A stretch of 64,000 nucleotides of DNA from CAVPDE01 sp963702565 (GCA_963702565.1 CAVPDE010000019.1:62001-126000); one strand, 5' to 3'; positions 49,726-59,360 are shown, counted from the stretch's first letter. The notes: generated by a model from the sequence alone, not told the origin. Numbers and translations are program-made.

Positions 49726-52700
49726 ATGCAGAGCGACACTTACTATGTGGGAATCGATGCAGGCTCGGTCAGCCTCAATGCCATTGTCATCAACCAGGAC
49801 AAGAAAATCATTTATGAGGCGCCCTACAAACGTCACATGGGCAAAGTGGCGGAAGAAGCCCTTGATCTGATTCAGGACCTTCAGGAGAGGCTGGGGCAGG
49901 AGAACATCCTGGCCTTTGCGTTTACGGGAAATCACGGACAGAAGATCAACGAACGGCTGGGAGGTTTCTATGAGTTTGAGACCATCAGCCAGGTCCTCGG
50001 TTCCCTGCTTCTGAAATCGGATGCGAGAACGATCATCAGCATGGGAGGCCAGGACACGGCGCTCTTTCAAATCCATCACGATTCAAGGGGGTGGGAACTC
50101 GAATACTTCAACACCAACGGTCCCTGCGCATCGGGAACAGGGTCCTTCATTGATCAGCAGGCGCAGAGACTGGCCACCTCGATCTATTCTTCTGAAAAAG
50201 ACAGCGCCTCGAATCAGATCGACCGGATTCTGGCGGACTTTATCACCCTCGGGCTCCGGAGTGCCAAGCCGGCCAATGTGGCCTGCCGGTGCACGGTGTT
50301 CACCAAGTCGGATATGATTCACCTCCAGAACAAGGGAGAAAGGTTGCGGGACATCATCTACGGCCTTCACGTGGGGAATGCCAGGAACTACATGAGCACC
50401 ATCGTTTCCAACCGGACCCTGGAAAATCCGATTCTCTTCATAGGAGGCCTTTCACTCAATGAATTGCAGGTGAGGGCTTTCAGGGCCTATTTCCCTGAAC
50501 TGCTTGTGCCGCCCCACAACACCTCGGTGGGAGCTCTGGGTGTCGCGCTCCATGCGCTAGAGCTGGGGATCAAGAACCGACTGAATCTGGAAGCGCTCGG
50601 GAGCGGGGAGCCGGCGGATCAGGAGAAACTCCCCATTGCGCCGAAACTCGAAATCAAGGAGACCCGCTTCCCTGAAGACAATGATTTGCCCCGGGTGGGC
50701 TTCAGCAGGAAAGTCCCTGTTTATTTGGGAATCGACATCGGCTCCACGACAACGAAGTATGCCTTGGTCACGGAAGAGCGGCAGATTATCGACAAGAACT
50801 ACGTTCACACCCAGGGCAAACCCATTGAGGTCACCCAGAAGCTTTTGAAGAGAATCTCCGATGGGCTGGGAGACCGTGTCGAGATTCTGGGTGTTGCGAC
50901 GACCGGCTCAGGAAGAAATGTGGTGGGCGATTTCTTGAACGCGGACCTGATCATCGACGAGATCACGGCTCATGCCCGGGGAGCCGTGGAGATCGATCAC
51001 GGCATTGACACGATCTTCGAAATCGGGGGACAGGATTCCAAGTACATTTCCATCACCAACGCCAATCCCCTGGACTTTGACATGAACAAGGTCTGCGCCG
51101 CAGGCACAGGGAGCTTTCTCCACGAACTGGCCAACAAGCATGGAATCAACATCGTGGGCGAGTTTCAGGAAATCGCCCTGTCTTCGGACCGGCCTGTGAA
51201 GCTGGCCGAGCGCTGCACGGTGTTCATGGAGTCGGACCTGGTGTCCTACCACCAGAAGGGCGTAGCCAGAGAAGATCTCATCGGCGGACTGTGTTACGCC
51301 ATTGTTCACAACTACCTCAACCGGGTTGTGGGAAAGAGGAAGATCGGCGAGAGAGTCATGTTTCTGGGAGGGCCGTCGCTCAACAAGGGCGTGGTGGCGG
51401 CTTTTGAAGATGTGCTGGGCCGGGGGCTGATCGTGCCGAAGCACAGGGAGGTGCTCGGCGCCTTTGGGGCGGCCGTGTGTCTCCAGGAAAAGATCAACCT
51501 GGAGAAAAGAGAAAAGAGCACGTTCCGGGGCCTGGTCAGCGCCATCGAGGACCGGATGGACTATGCGGAGAAGGTCTGCAGTGCGGATCCCAACTGCCAC
51601 AATCAGTGCAAGCTGAAAATCTATGACTTTGACGGCCGCAAGAGCGTTTGGGGAGGAGAGTGCGGCCGATATGAAGTGGTCCGGGGCAAGGGAAAGAAAC
51701 AGGAAAACCTTTTCAAGGTCCGTGACGAGATGTGGGCCGACGCCCTGTCGGGAGTGTTCGAGGAGCTCAAGGAAAAGCCCCTGATGGAGCTCGAGGGACG
51801 GCCGACCGTGGGAATGCAGCGAGCCCTGTACACGCTCCAGACCGGCGTGATGTGGGCCCACTTTTTCGACCGGCTCGGCTACCGTCTGGTTCTGACCCCT
51901 TCCACCAACAGCCAGATTTCGAGCTCCGGCATTGAATCCATGACGGCCGAGACCTGCTATCCGATCAAGGTGTCCCACGGCCACGTGAAAGCGCTCGCGG
52001 GAAAGACGCGTTTTCTTTTCCTCCCCAGCATCGTGAACATGCCGACGCCGAGGGAGGAGGAAACAGGATTTTTCTGCCCTTTGGTGCAAGCGAATCAATA
52101 CATGGTGCGGGCGGCTCTTGATCTGGACATGGAGCGGGTCCTGAATCCGGTTCTCCATCTCAAGTATGACCTCCCCACGCTCGCCCTGGAGTTGACGGAG
52201 CAGATCGGTGACAAACTGGGACGGAGCCGGCGACAGATCAGGGAGGCCCTGGAGGCGGCCTGGGACAAGCAGAACGGGTTTGCGCAGGGCCTGATCCGAA
52301 AGGGAAAAGCGGTTCTGGAAAGCCATGATCCGTCAGAGCCCATGGTGGTGGTCACCGGCAGGCCGTACAACCTCTACGACGAAAGGGTGAACTTGCGACT
52401 GGGGCAGAACCTGGCCAAGATCGGGGTCGCGGCCATGCCCATGGAGTTCATCGACACCTCGTCCATTGATCTCAGCGACTTCCCGAACATGTACTGGGGT
52501 CTTGGCGCACAGATCCTCCGGGTGGCCAAGTTCATCAGGAGCCGGCCCAATTTCTTCGGGCTCCACATGACCAATTTCAGCTGCGGCGCCGATTCTTTTA
52601 TTGAACACTTTTACAAGGTCATCATGCAGGAAAAACCTTATCTGATTCTCGAGCTCGACGAGCACAGTGGCGTGGCGGGGGTCATGACACGGCTCGAAGC

Positions 52701-52776
52701 CTTTCGGAACGTGATCGAAAACACCATGCAGAAGCTCGGAAACGATTCCTTTGTGTATCTGGAAGTATCCAACTGA
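49726..52776 (+). CDS. Acyl-CoA dehydratase activase with two ASKHA ATPase domains and a DUF2229 domain
   Basis: The 1016-residue protein has two BadF/HgdC-type ATPase domains in tandem: YYVGIDAGSVSLNAIVI with cluster Cys C134 (CASGTG) and C189 (CRCTVF), then VYLGIDIGSTTTKYALV with C457 (CAAGTG) and C497 (ERCTVF). A C-terminal region from about 690 (PTVGMQRALYTLQTGVMWAHFF-type region, split in two here as PTVGMQRALYTL and QTGVMWAHFF) is DUF2229. Archerase activators hydrolyse ATP to push one electron onto a 2-hydroxyacyl-CoA dehydratase or benzoyl-CoA-type reductase. No such partner is encoded nearby. The next gene continues the family architecture. Confidence 0.87.
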   Translation: MQSDTYYVGIDAGSVSLNAIVINQDKKIIYEAPYKRHMGKVAEEALDLIQDLQERLGQENILAFAFTGNHGQKINERLGGFYEFETISQVLGSLLLKSDARTIISMGGQDTALFQIHHDSRGWELEYFNTNGPCASGTGSFIDQQAQRLATSIYSSEKDSASNQIDRILADFITLGLRSAKPANVACRCTVFTKSDMIHLQNKGERLRDIIYGLHVGNARNYMSTIVSNRTLENPILFIGGLSLNELQVRAFRAYFPELLVPPHNTSVGALGVALHALELGIKNRLNLEALGSGEPADQEKLPIAPKLEIKETRFPEDNDLPRVGFSRKVPVYLGIDIGSTTTKYALVTEERQIIDKNYVHTQGKPIEVTQKLLKRISDGLGDRVEILGVATTGSGRNVVGDFLNADLIIDEITAHARGAVEIDHGIDTIFEIGGQDSKYISITNANPLDFDMNKVCAAGTGSFLHELANKHGINIVGEFQEIALSSDRPVKLAERCTVFMESDLVSYHQKGVAREDLIGGLCYAIVHNYLNRVVGKRKIGERVMFLGGPSLNKGVVAAFEDVLGRGLIVPKHREVLGAFGAAVCLQEKINLEKREKSTFRGLVSAIEDRMDYAEKVCSADPNCHNQCKLKIYDFDGRKSVWGGECGRYEVVRGKGKKQENLFKVRDEMWADALSGVFEELKEKPLMELEGRPTVGMQRALYTLQTGVMWAHFFDRLGYRLVLTPSTNSQISSSGIESMTAETCYPIKVSHGHVKALAGKTRFLFLPSIVNMPTPREEETGFFCPLVQANQYMVRAALDLDMERVLNPVLHLKYDLPTLALELTEQIGDKLGRSRRQIREALEAAWDKQNGFAQGLIRKGKAVLESHDPSEPMVVVTGRPYNLYDERVNLRLGQNLAKIGVAAMPMEFIDTSSIDLSDFPNMYWGLGAQILRVAKFIRSRPNFFGLHMTNFSCGADSFIEHFYKVIMQEKPYLILELDEHSGVAGVMTRLEAFRNVIENTMQKLGNDSFVYLEVSN

Positions 52777-52783
52777 GGCGATC

Positions 52784-54142
52784 ATGGAAGCAGAAACCCA
52801 GCAGACCTTTCGTTCCCTGTCGGAAAACGTCGGCGCCTTCAGGCTGAAAGACAAAACCTTTCTCATCCCCCAGATGAACCGGATCGGCGGGCTTCTCCTG
52901 GCAGGAGCCTTCAGGAGTTTCGGGGTCAACGCCGTGCTCATGGACACTTACGAAGGCTTGGATCTTGGAAAAGCCTTTACCTCCGGCAAAGAGTGTTTCC
53001 CCTGTCAAGTGACGACAGGCGATATCCTGCTGTTCCTCAAAAAAGAGAAGGAAAAGCTGGGAAAGGACTTTGATCCGGAACGCTACATTTACTTCATGCC
53101 CGAGGCGGAGGGTCCCTGTCGTTTCGGCATGTACAACAAGTACCAGCGCATCGTGCTGGACTCTTTCCCCGAACTGGAGAGCCTCAAAATCGGATCTCTC
53201 ACCTCGAAAAACTCCTATGCCTTGGACGGAATGCTCGACGAAGAGCAGACCAGGGAATTTCGAAAGGTCGGGTATTTTTCGGTGGTGGTGGCGGATGTGC
53301 TCGACCGGTTGCTTTGGAGGGTGAGACCCTACGAGAGACAGAAGGGAACGGCGGACGAATTCATTGAAAGGGCCGGCCGTGCCATGGCCGATGTTTTTGA
53401 GCGGTGCGGCTCGATCAAGGATTTTGAGCGAATTCTCGACAAGCTCGCGGAAATCATCCGTGAAGGAAAGAACCTCATCGATCCCGACATTCCGCAGAAG
53501 CCCCTGGTGGGGATTGTCGGCGAGATCTACCTGAGAACCCACGTCCAGGCCAATCAGGATGTGATCCGGCTGCTGGAAAAGCACGGGGCAGAGGTGGTCA
53601 ATGCATCCATTGCCGAGTGGGTCAACTACACGACCTATGACCGGATGAGAGAAGCGAAGATCGGCCTTCGCCTGAGTCTCAAGCAACTCCGGGTGAGCCG
53701 GATCAGGGACTCCCTCAAGAAGATTCTCTCCTACGGCGTGGACCTCTCGTACCAGCAGTACCGGCAGGATCAGGTTTACAAAAGGGTCAAACCTATTCTG
53801 GACCTGGCGGAGGATCACCGAGTCCATCACCTAGACCGGATCCTCGGGAAAGAAAGAATTTATTCCTTCGACGTGGGGACCGAGGCCTGTCTCAGCATTC
53901 CGGGAATCTTGGAGTATGTGCATCAGGGATACAACGGGGTGGTCAATGTGTACCCCTTCACGTGCATGCCCAGCACCGTCACGTCCTCCATCATCAGACC
54001 CATCATGAATCAGAAGAAAGTTCCCTACATCGACACGCCGTATGACGGCTCTTTTCAACCCGGCCGGGAAGCGGCCATCCGGACGTTTATGTACCAGGCG
54101 CAGCAGCACCTCAAACGTCATGGAAGAAATGGAAGCTCATGA
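52784..54142 (+). CDS. CoA-activase partner protein (C-terminal part of the activase/DUF2229 family)
   Basis: The 452-residue protein matches the part that follows DUF2229 in single-chain relatives of about 1,400 residues; here it is a separate gene 7 nt downstream. Cys-containing motifs GKECFPCQVTTGD and EAEGPCRFGMYNKYQ suggest iron-sulfur binding like 2-hydroxyacyl-CoA dehydratase subunits. GTEACLSIPGILEYVHQGYN is also conserved. Start ATG 52784 follows GGCG weakly. Its stop overlaps the RNase G start (ATGA). Confidence 0.8.
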   Translation: MEAETQQTFRSLSENVGAFRLKDKTFLIPQMNRIGGLLLAGAFRSFGVNAVLMDTYEGLDLGKAFTSGKECFPCQVTTGDILLFLKKEKEKLGKDFDPERYIYFMPEAEGPCRFGMYNKYQRIVLDSFPELESLKIGSLTSKNSYALDGMLDEEQTREFRKVGYFSVVVADVLDRLLWRVRPYERQKGTADEFIERAGRAMADVFERCGSIKDFERILDKLAEIIREGKNLIDPDIPQKPLVGIVGEIYLRTHVQANQDVIRLLEKHGAEVVNASIAEWVNYTTYDRMREAKIGLRLSLKQLRVSRIRDSLKKILSYGVDLSYQQYRQDQVYKRVKPILDLAEDHRVHHLDRILGKERIYSFDVGTEACLSIPGILEYVHQGYNGVVNVYPFTCMPSTVTSSIIRPIMNQKKVPYIDTPYDGSFQPGREAAIRTFMYQAQQHLKRHGRNGSS

Positions 54143-55638
54143 AGACAACCATGCTGATCAATGCCGTTGATCCTGAAGAGTACAGGATCGCCTTTCTCAA
54201 GGATGCAAGGCTCGATGCGTTCCAGATTGAAACGTCCACGGCCGAGCAAAAGATGGGAAACATCTACAAGGGGGTGGTGGAGCGGGTCGAATCAAAGCTT
54301 CAAGCGTGTTTTGTCAACTTCGGCACGGACCGGAACGGGTTCCTGGGCATGACGGACATTCACCCGGAATATTACCACATGGATCTTTCCTCCTGGAGGG
54401 ACCAGAATTACCCGCCTATTGAAAAAGCCCTGAAAAAGGGCCAGGAACTGCTGGTTCAGGTGATCAAGGAGATGCCGGGCCACAAAGGGGACCAACTCAC
54501 CACCTATATCTCCCTCGCCGGCCGGTTCATCGTCCTGACGCCCGGCCGTACGATCAACGGCGTTTCGCGAAAGATCGAGAACGAAGAGGAGCGGGAGAGG
54601 CTCAAGGCCTTCATGGTCCAGCTCAAGCTGCCGGAGGATCTCGGCTACATCGTGCGGACCGTGGCTGCGGGTCAGAGCAAGCGGGAGCTTTCCAAGGATG
54701 TGACGCGACTGGTGAGAATGTGGAAGACCATGAGGGAAAGGGTGCCGGAGGCTCCGTCCCTCTCTCTCATTCACAAGGAACAGGATCTGTGTTTCCGCAC
54801 GCTCCGGGACTCCTACAACCCCGAGATTACCGAGATCCTGGTGGATGACCGGGAGACCTACACGAAGATCCAGGAGTACATGAAGATCATCTCCCCCAGG
54901 GACCAGGAGAAGGTGAAACTCTATGAGGATACGCGGCCCCTCTTCGATCAGTACGAGATCGAGGAGCAGATCGAAAGCATTTACGGAAACAAAGTCTATC
55001 TGAAACACGGCGGGTCCATTGTGCTCAGCCCCACCGAGGCGCTGATCTCCATCGACGTGAACTCCGGCCGGGGGAAGACCGGAAGCGACACGGAGACCAT
55101 GATCTTCAACACCAACCTGGAGGCGGCCAGGGAGATCGCAAGGCAGTTGAGGTTGAGGGACCTGGGCGGGTTGATCGTGATCGATTTCATTGACATGAGG
55201 GAATCCAAGCATGTGAGAGAGGTGGAAAAGGTGCTCCGGGAGGAATTGAAAAAGGACCGGGCCAAGGTGGATACCTCTCACATCTCCAAATTCGGGCTCA
55301 TGGAACTCTCCCGCCAGAGGCTGAGGCCGTCCATCGAATCCAAGAGCTATCAGATCTGCCGTGCGTGCGACGGACGGGGCATCGTCATCTCCGTGGAGTC
55401 CGCGGCAGTCTCTTATCTCCGCCGAATTCTCATGGGCGTCTCAAAGGGGAACGTGAGCAAGGTCGAGGGGACCCTTTCGGTGGATGTGGCCGGGTACCTC
55501 CAGAACAAGAAGAGGAAGGAACTGGCCGACATCGAAAAACGGTACGGGGTGACCATCCTTCTCCATGCCGATCCTTTCATGCCTCCTGGAGGAGGGAAGA
55601 TGGAATTCGCGGCGTCCCAGACCGAACCGGCCGCCTAG
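54139..55638 (+). CDS. rng: Ribonuclease G
   Basis: The 499-residue RNase E/G family protein has an S1 domain (GNIYKGVVERVESKLQACFV) from about 38, the catalytic metal Asp pair D306 (SIDVNSGRG) and D349 (VIDFIDMR), and a C407-x2-C410 Zn-link (CRACDGRG). Length is that of RNase G, without the long degradosome tail of RNase E. It matures 16S rRNA 5' ends and cleaves mRNA. Translation is coupled to the activase partner by a 4-nt overlap, an odd pairing of functions. Confidence 0.95.
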   Translation: MKTTMLINAVDPEEYRIAFLKDARLDAFQIETSTAEQKMGNIYKGVVERVESKLQACFVNFGTDRNGFLGMTDIHPEYYHMDLSSWRDQNYPPIEKALKKGQELLVQVIKEMPGHKGDQLTTYISLAGRFIVLTPGRTINGVSRKIENEEERERLKAFMVQLKLPEDLGYIVRTVAAGQSKRELSKDVTRLVRMWKTMRERVPEAPSLSLIHKEQDLCFRTLRDSYNPEITEILVDDRETYTKIQEYMKIISPRDQEKVKLYEDTRPLFDQYEIEEQIESIYGNKVYLKHGGSIVLSPTEALISIDVNSGRGKTGSDTETMIFNTNLEAAREIARQLRLRDLGGLIVIDFIDMRESKHVREVEKVLREELKKDRAKVDTSHISKFGLMELSRQRLRPSIESKSYQICRACDGRGIVISVESAAVSYLRRILMGVSKGNVSKVEGTLSVDVAGYLQNKKRKELADIEKRYGVTILLHADPFMPPGGGKMEFAASQTEPAA

Positions 55639-55643
55639 TCGTA

Positions 55644-55845
55644 TCACCACAGAGACACAGAGGCCACAGAGAAAATCGTTTTCATTTGCCGGGAGATACC
55701 GGCAAATGAAAAGGTTCTGCATCAAACACCAAAACAAATACCTATCAAAGGGGCAATCTTAGGAGAGGGTATTTTCGTCTGTCGGTATCTCCCGACAGAC
55801 GAAAAAAATAAATCCCCCTCTGTGCTCTCCGTGCCTCAGTGGTGA
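55644..55845. repeat. Nested palindromic element: CACAGAG arms enclosing two 14-bp hairpins
   Basis: Outer arms: ATCACCACAGAGACACAGAG (55643-55662) with more CACAGAG words to 55675, and CTCTGTGCTCTCCGTGCCTC to GGTGA (55818-55843). Hairpin 1: TTTTCATTTGCCGG (55679-55692), loop GAGATA, exact complement 55699-55712. Hairpin 2: TTTTCGTCTGTCGG (55772-55785), loop TATCTC, exact complement 55792-55805. The loops are reverse complements, and the three stem differences are each compensated on the other side. Confidence 0.85.
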
Positions 55846-55878
55846 CGGAGGCGGATTACCCGGCAGGGCACAAGCAGT

Positions 55879-57705
55879 ATGTTTAACAACGTCCTTTACT
55901 TCATCATTGTCCTTCTCATCCTGAGCATCAGCCAGCAAAGAGGCGCTCCCGAGGATCCCCTTTGGTACACGGTGATCCTGCTGGTCACCACCTGGGGGAT
56001 CTTTGCCACCTACTGCCGGTGGCTGTTTCAGCGCCTCCTCCGTCACCTCGCTGAACCGGAAAGAGAGACGGTTTCCCCTGCAGAGCACTATCATTCTCTG
56101 GTGTTCCGGTTTTCGGTACTGGCGATCTTTCTTTTCGCCCTTGACGTCCACCTGTTCCACATTAAGACCTGGCTTCAGGTTCTTCCCGTGGTGCAATTCT
56201 TTTCCGTGCTTCAGGGGATTCTCGCCGTTCTGGTCTTCATCGCTTACCAGGTGACCATCTGGTATTTCGCTTTTCCCGCCTATGATCGTGCGTTCCACAC
56301 AGGGATCGCGCGGCGATCCTTCATTGTCTCCAACTTGAAACTCAATGTGCCCATCCTGTTCCCGTGGGTGATGCTCTCCTTGATCTACGACCTGATCTTT
56401 CTCAGCTCCTGGACGGGCCTGCAGTCTCTCATGAACAGACCCGAGGGAGAGGTCATCTTCTTTTCCCTCTTCCTTTTCATTCTCATGATCTTCATGCCCG
56501 GCCTGATCCGTTACTGGTGGGGGTGCAGGCCTTTTCTTCCCTCTGAAAAAGTGAATGCGTTGAAGAGTTTTCTCGAAGAAAAGAAATTCAAGTACCGGGA
56601 ACTCCTGAGGTGGCCCATCTTTGAAGGCCGGATGATGACCGCAGGGATCATGGGAATGGTGCCCCGCTTCCGGTACCTCCTGATTACCGAATCCCTCATG
56701 GAGATCCTCTCCCTGCAAGAGCTGAAAGCCGTGGTCGCCCATGAGATGGGCCATGCCCGATACCGCCACTTCTTTTTCTACCTCTTGTTCTTCATCGGGT
56801 TTGCGGTGGTCTCGACCGGCCTTTGGGACTTCTTCGCCGTGCTGCTCGCGACCCGGCCGTTCCTGATGAACCTCATCGGGGCAGTCGGTTCGACGGACGC
56901 AAGCTTCCTGTACTTCCTTCTGGCGCTGCCTATCCTCGTCAGCATGGTCGTCTATTTTCGCTATGGGATGGGTTTTTTTATGCGCCACTTCGAACGGCAG
57001 GCGGATCTCTATTCCGCCCTGACCATGGGAAGCCCCAGCGAGACCATAAGCTCTTTGGAGAAAATTGCCATCCTGAGCGGTAAGATCCGGGATTTGCCGA
57101 GCTGGCACCATTTCAGCATCAGGCAGCGGGTGGACACCCTTTGGAGATTTCTCCGCGACCCCGGCTTGATCAGGAAGCACAATCGGTTCGTCGGCCTTTG
57201 CTTTAGCCTCTATCTTGTCGTCATGATGAGCCTCGGGTATTTCCTCAATTTCAGTCCTGCCAGGGAAAAGCTCTTCAACGAGTGGGAGGAAGCGGCTATC
57301 ACTGAACGCCTGGTGAAGAACCCGAATGATGTGCTTCTCCTGCAGAGGCTCGCCATGTTCACCCACAAGAGAGGAGAACTCCGGGAGACCATCAAGCTCT
57401 ATGAACGGGTTCTGAGCCTTGATGCGAACCAGCCGATAGCCCTGAACAATCTGGCGTGGATTCTGGTAACGGCAGACCAGGCGGAGTTGCGGGACAAGAA
57501 AAGAGCGCTTGCTCTGGCTCAGAGAGCTGTGGCCCTCGAGAGGTCACCCGTGTATCTCGACACCCTGGCCGAGACGCTCTATGCCAATGGTTTCGCTCTA
57601 GAGGCGGTCGAGACGATCCAGGAGGCCATAGCCCTTGCAAGGGACAACGTGGAGTATTACGAAACGCAATTGCTCAAATTCAGAGGCGAAATAAAGGAAA
57701 CATAA
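55879..57705 (+). CDS. M48-family membrane metallopeptidase with C-terminal TPR
   Basis: The 608-residue protein has about four membrane helices in the first 220 residues, a zinc site H288-E-M-G-H292 (VVAHEMGHARYRH), two further helices, a downstream FMRHFERQADLYSA with the third zinc ligand Glu, and TPR-like helices from about 475 (NDVLLLQRLAMFTHKRGELR). The layout matches HtpX/Ste24-type proteases with a tetratricopeptide tail. A membrane quality-control role is likely. ATG 55879 starts 33 nt after the nested repeat. Confidence 0.88.
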   Translation: MFNNVLYFIIVLLILSISQQRGAPEDPLWYTVILLVTTWGIFATYCRWLFQRLLRHLAEPERETVSPAEHYHSLVFRFSVLAIFLFALDVHLFHIKTWLQVLPVVQFFSVLQGILAVLVFIAYQVTIWYFAFPAYDRAFHTGIARRSFIVSNLKLNVPILFPWVMLSLIYDLIFLSSWTGLQSLMNRPEGEVIFFSLFLFILMIFMPGLIRYWWGCRPFLPSEKVNALKSFLEEKKFKYRELLRWPIFEGRMMTAGIMGMVPRFRYLLITESLMEILSLQELKAVVAHEMGHARYRHFFFYLLFFIGFAVVSTGLWDFFAVLLATRPFLMNLIGAVGSTDASFLYFLLALPILVSMVVYFRYGMGFFMRHFERQADLYSALTMGSPSETISSLEKIAILSGKIRDLPSWHHFSIRQRVDTLWRFLRDPGLIRKHNRFVGLCFSLYLVVMMSLGYFLNFSPAREKLFNEWEEAAITERLVKNPNDVLLLQRLAMFTHKRGELRETIKLYERVLSLDANQPIALNNLAWILVTADQAELRDKKRALALAQRAVALERSPVYLDTLAETLYANGFALEAVETIQEAIALARDNVEYYETQLLKFRGEIKET

Positions 57706-57706
57706 A

Positions 57707-58876
57707 TTGGCCATGCTTGATCATCCAAATGTGCATCCTCTTGACTTCGAAGGGAAAGAAATCACGCTTATCGGCACCGCTCACATCTCCCAGGAGAGCG
57801 CGGACCTGGTCAGCCAGGTGATCGAAGAGACGAAACCAGACACGGTCTGTGTGGAGCTCTGCCAGTCCCGCTACGATTCTCTCACCCAGAAAAAAAAATG
57901 GGAGAACACGGATCTCCTCAAGGTCATCAAGGAGAAGAAAGCGTTTCTCCTCCTCTCCAACCTCCTCCTTGCAAGCTTTCAAAGAAAGATCGGCCAGAAG
58001 CTCGGGATCAGGCCCGGTGAGGAAATCCTCCAAGCCATTCGATCGGCCGAGGCGGCAGGAGCAATGGTCCACCTGGCGGACAGGGACATCCGGATCACCC
58101 TGTCTCGCACCTGGCGCCTCATGGGGTTCTGGAAAAAGACGAAACTCCTGACAGAGATCTTGTCCTCCGTGTGGGAGGTGGAGGAGATCACCCAGGAACA
58201 GATCGAGCAGATGAAGAAGAAGGACGTGCTGGATGCGCTCCTGTCCGAGATCGGGGAGGTTCTTCCGGAGGTGAGGAGAATCCTCATCGATGAAAGGGAT
58301 CAATATCTCAGCCACAAGATTCGCCACGCGCCCGGAAACCGGATCGTAGCCGTGGTCGGGGCAGGGCATGTTCCGGGCATACTGAGTTCCTGGAACCAGG
58401 AAGTGGACTTGGCTTCGTTGGAGCAGCTCCCTCCCAAAGGCAAACTCGGCAAGATCCTCGGATGGGGAATCCCTGCGTTTATCGTCGGCCTGATTCTCTT
58501 CGGGTTCTTCTATTCAGGAATGATGGCGACCGCCCAGATGGTGAAGTGGTGGACCCTGACCACCGCAGTGCTCGCCGCCCTAGGCGCAGCCGCGGCTTTC
58601 GCTCATCCGCTCACCATTCTCTCTGCTGCGGCCGCAGCTCCCTTCACGACGCTTCACCCTCTGATTGCGGCAGGCTGGGTGTCGGGACTGGTGGAAGCGG
58701 CCATTGCCAAACCCAAGGTGAAGGACTTCGAGCGTCTCCTCGATGACATTGCATCGGTAAAGGGATTCTGGCGGAACAAGATCACCAGGATTCTTCTTGT
58801 CGTGGTGTTCACCAACATCGGCGCCTCTCTCGGCACCTTCGTGGCCATCCCCCTGATGGTGAAAGTGCTGGCTTAA
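57707..58876 (+). CDS. TraB-family protein with C-terminal membrane helices
   Basis: The 389-residue protein starts with the TraB/GumN-type domain (ITLIGTAHISQESADLV, VCVELCQSRYDSL, and a late VVGAGHVPGI) and ends with about four membrane helices (PAFIVGLILFGFFYSG to LLVVVFTNIGASLG). Archaeal and bacterial members of this form have unknown activity. TTG 57707 has better spacing from AAAGGAAA than ATG 57713. It lies 1 nt after the M48 protease gene, so the two are co-translated. Confidence 0.85.
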   Translation: MAMLDHPNVHPLDFEGKEITLIGTAHISQESADLVSQVIEETKPDTVCVELCQSRYDSLTQKKKWENTDLLKVIKEKKAFLLLSNLLLASFQRKIGQKLGIRPGEEILQAIRSAEAAGAMVHLADRDIRITLSRTWRLMGFWKKTKLLTEILSSVWEVEEITQEQIEQMKKKDVLDALLSEIGEVLPEVRRILIDERDQYLSHKIRHAPGNRIVAVVGAGHVPGILSSWNQEVDLASLEQLPPKGKLGKILGWGIPAFIVGLILFGFFYSGMMATAQMVKWWTLTTAVLAALGAAAAFAHPLTILSAAAAAPFTTLHPLIAAGWVSGLVEAAIAKPKVKDFERLLDDIASVKGFWRNKITRILLVVVFTNIGASLGTFVAIPLMVKVLA

Positions 58877-58943
58877 GACAACGAAGAATACGCCTTCAAA
58901 GCGATGTGAACGGCAGCGACTTTGGACCGAAGGAGGAGGGGCT

Positions 58944-59360
58944 ATGAAAAGCTATCGCAAAGAATTGTGGTTCAGCATTCCTTCGAGACGGGCATTCATC
59001 AACATCACCCCGCAGGTGGAGGATTGCCTCAGGGAGAGCGGCATCCAAGAAGGGCTCGCCCTGTGCAACGCGATGCACATCACGGCATCCGTCTTCATCA
59101 ATGATGATGAGAGAGGTCTTCACCAGGACTATGACGTCTGGTTAGAGAAACTGGCGCCCCATGAACCCGTCTCTCAGTACCGGCACAATGTGGGGGAAGA
59201 CAATGCCGACGCGCACATGAAACGCCAGATCATGGGGAGGGAGGTCGTGGTTGCGGTGACCGAAGGAAAGCTGGATCTTGGCCCCTGGGAGCAGGTCTTC
59301 TACGGGGAGTTCGACGGTCGAAGGAAGAAAAGGGTTTTGGTGAAGATCATCGGGGAGTGA
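58944..59360 (+). CDS. YjbQ family (UPF0047) protein
   Basis: The 138-residue protein has the family core: GLALCNAMHITASVFINDDE, HQDYDVWLEKLAP, RHNVGEDNADAHMKRQIMG, and LGPWEQVFYGEFDG. The conserved His and Asp residues form a metal or phosphate site; some members have weak thiamine-phosphate synthase activity, but the real role is open. Strong ribosome site GGAGGAGG. It ends 91 bp before the HAD remnant. Confidence 0.92.
   Translation: MKSYRKELWFSIPSRRAFINITPQVEDCLRESGIQEGLALCNAMHITASVFINDDERGLHQDYDVWLEKLAPHEPVSQYRHNVGEDNADAHMKRQIMGREVVVAVTEGKLDLGPWEQVFYGEFDGRRKKRVLVKIIGE

Noticed and set aside
50908..52326. Minus-strand open frame (472 codons) opposite the activase
   Set aside because: Shadow of the conserved DUF2229 and second ATPase domain; no independent support.
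55759..57366. Long open frame on the minus strand (535 codons) opposite the M48 protease
   Set aside because: Composition rich in His, Asp, Glu and Pro typical of antisense reading; the plus-strand gene has a clear zinc site.
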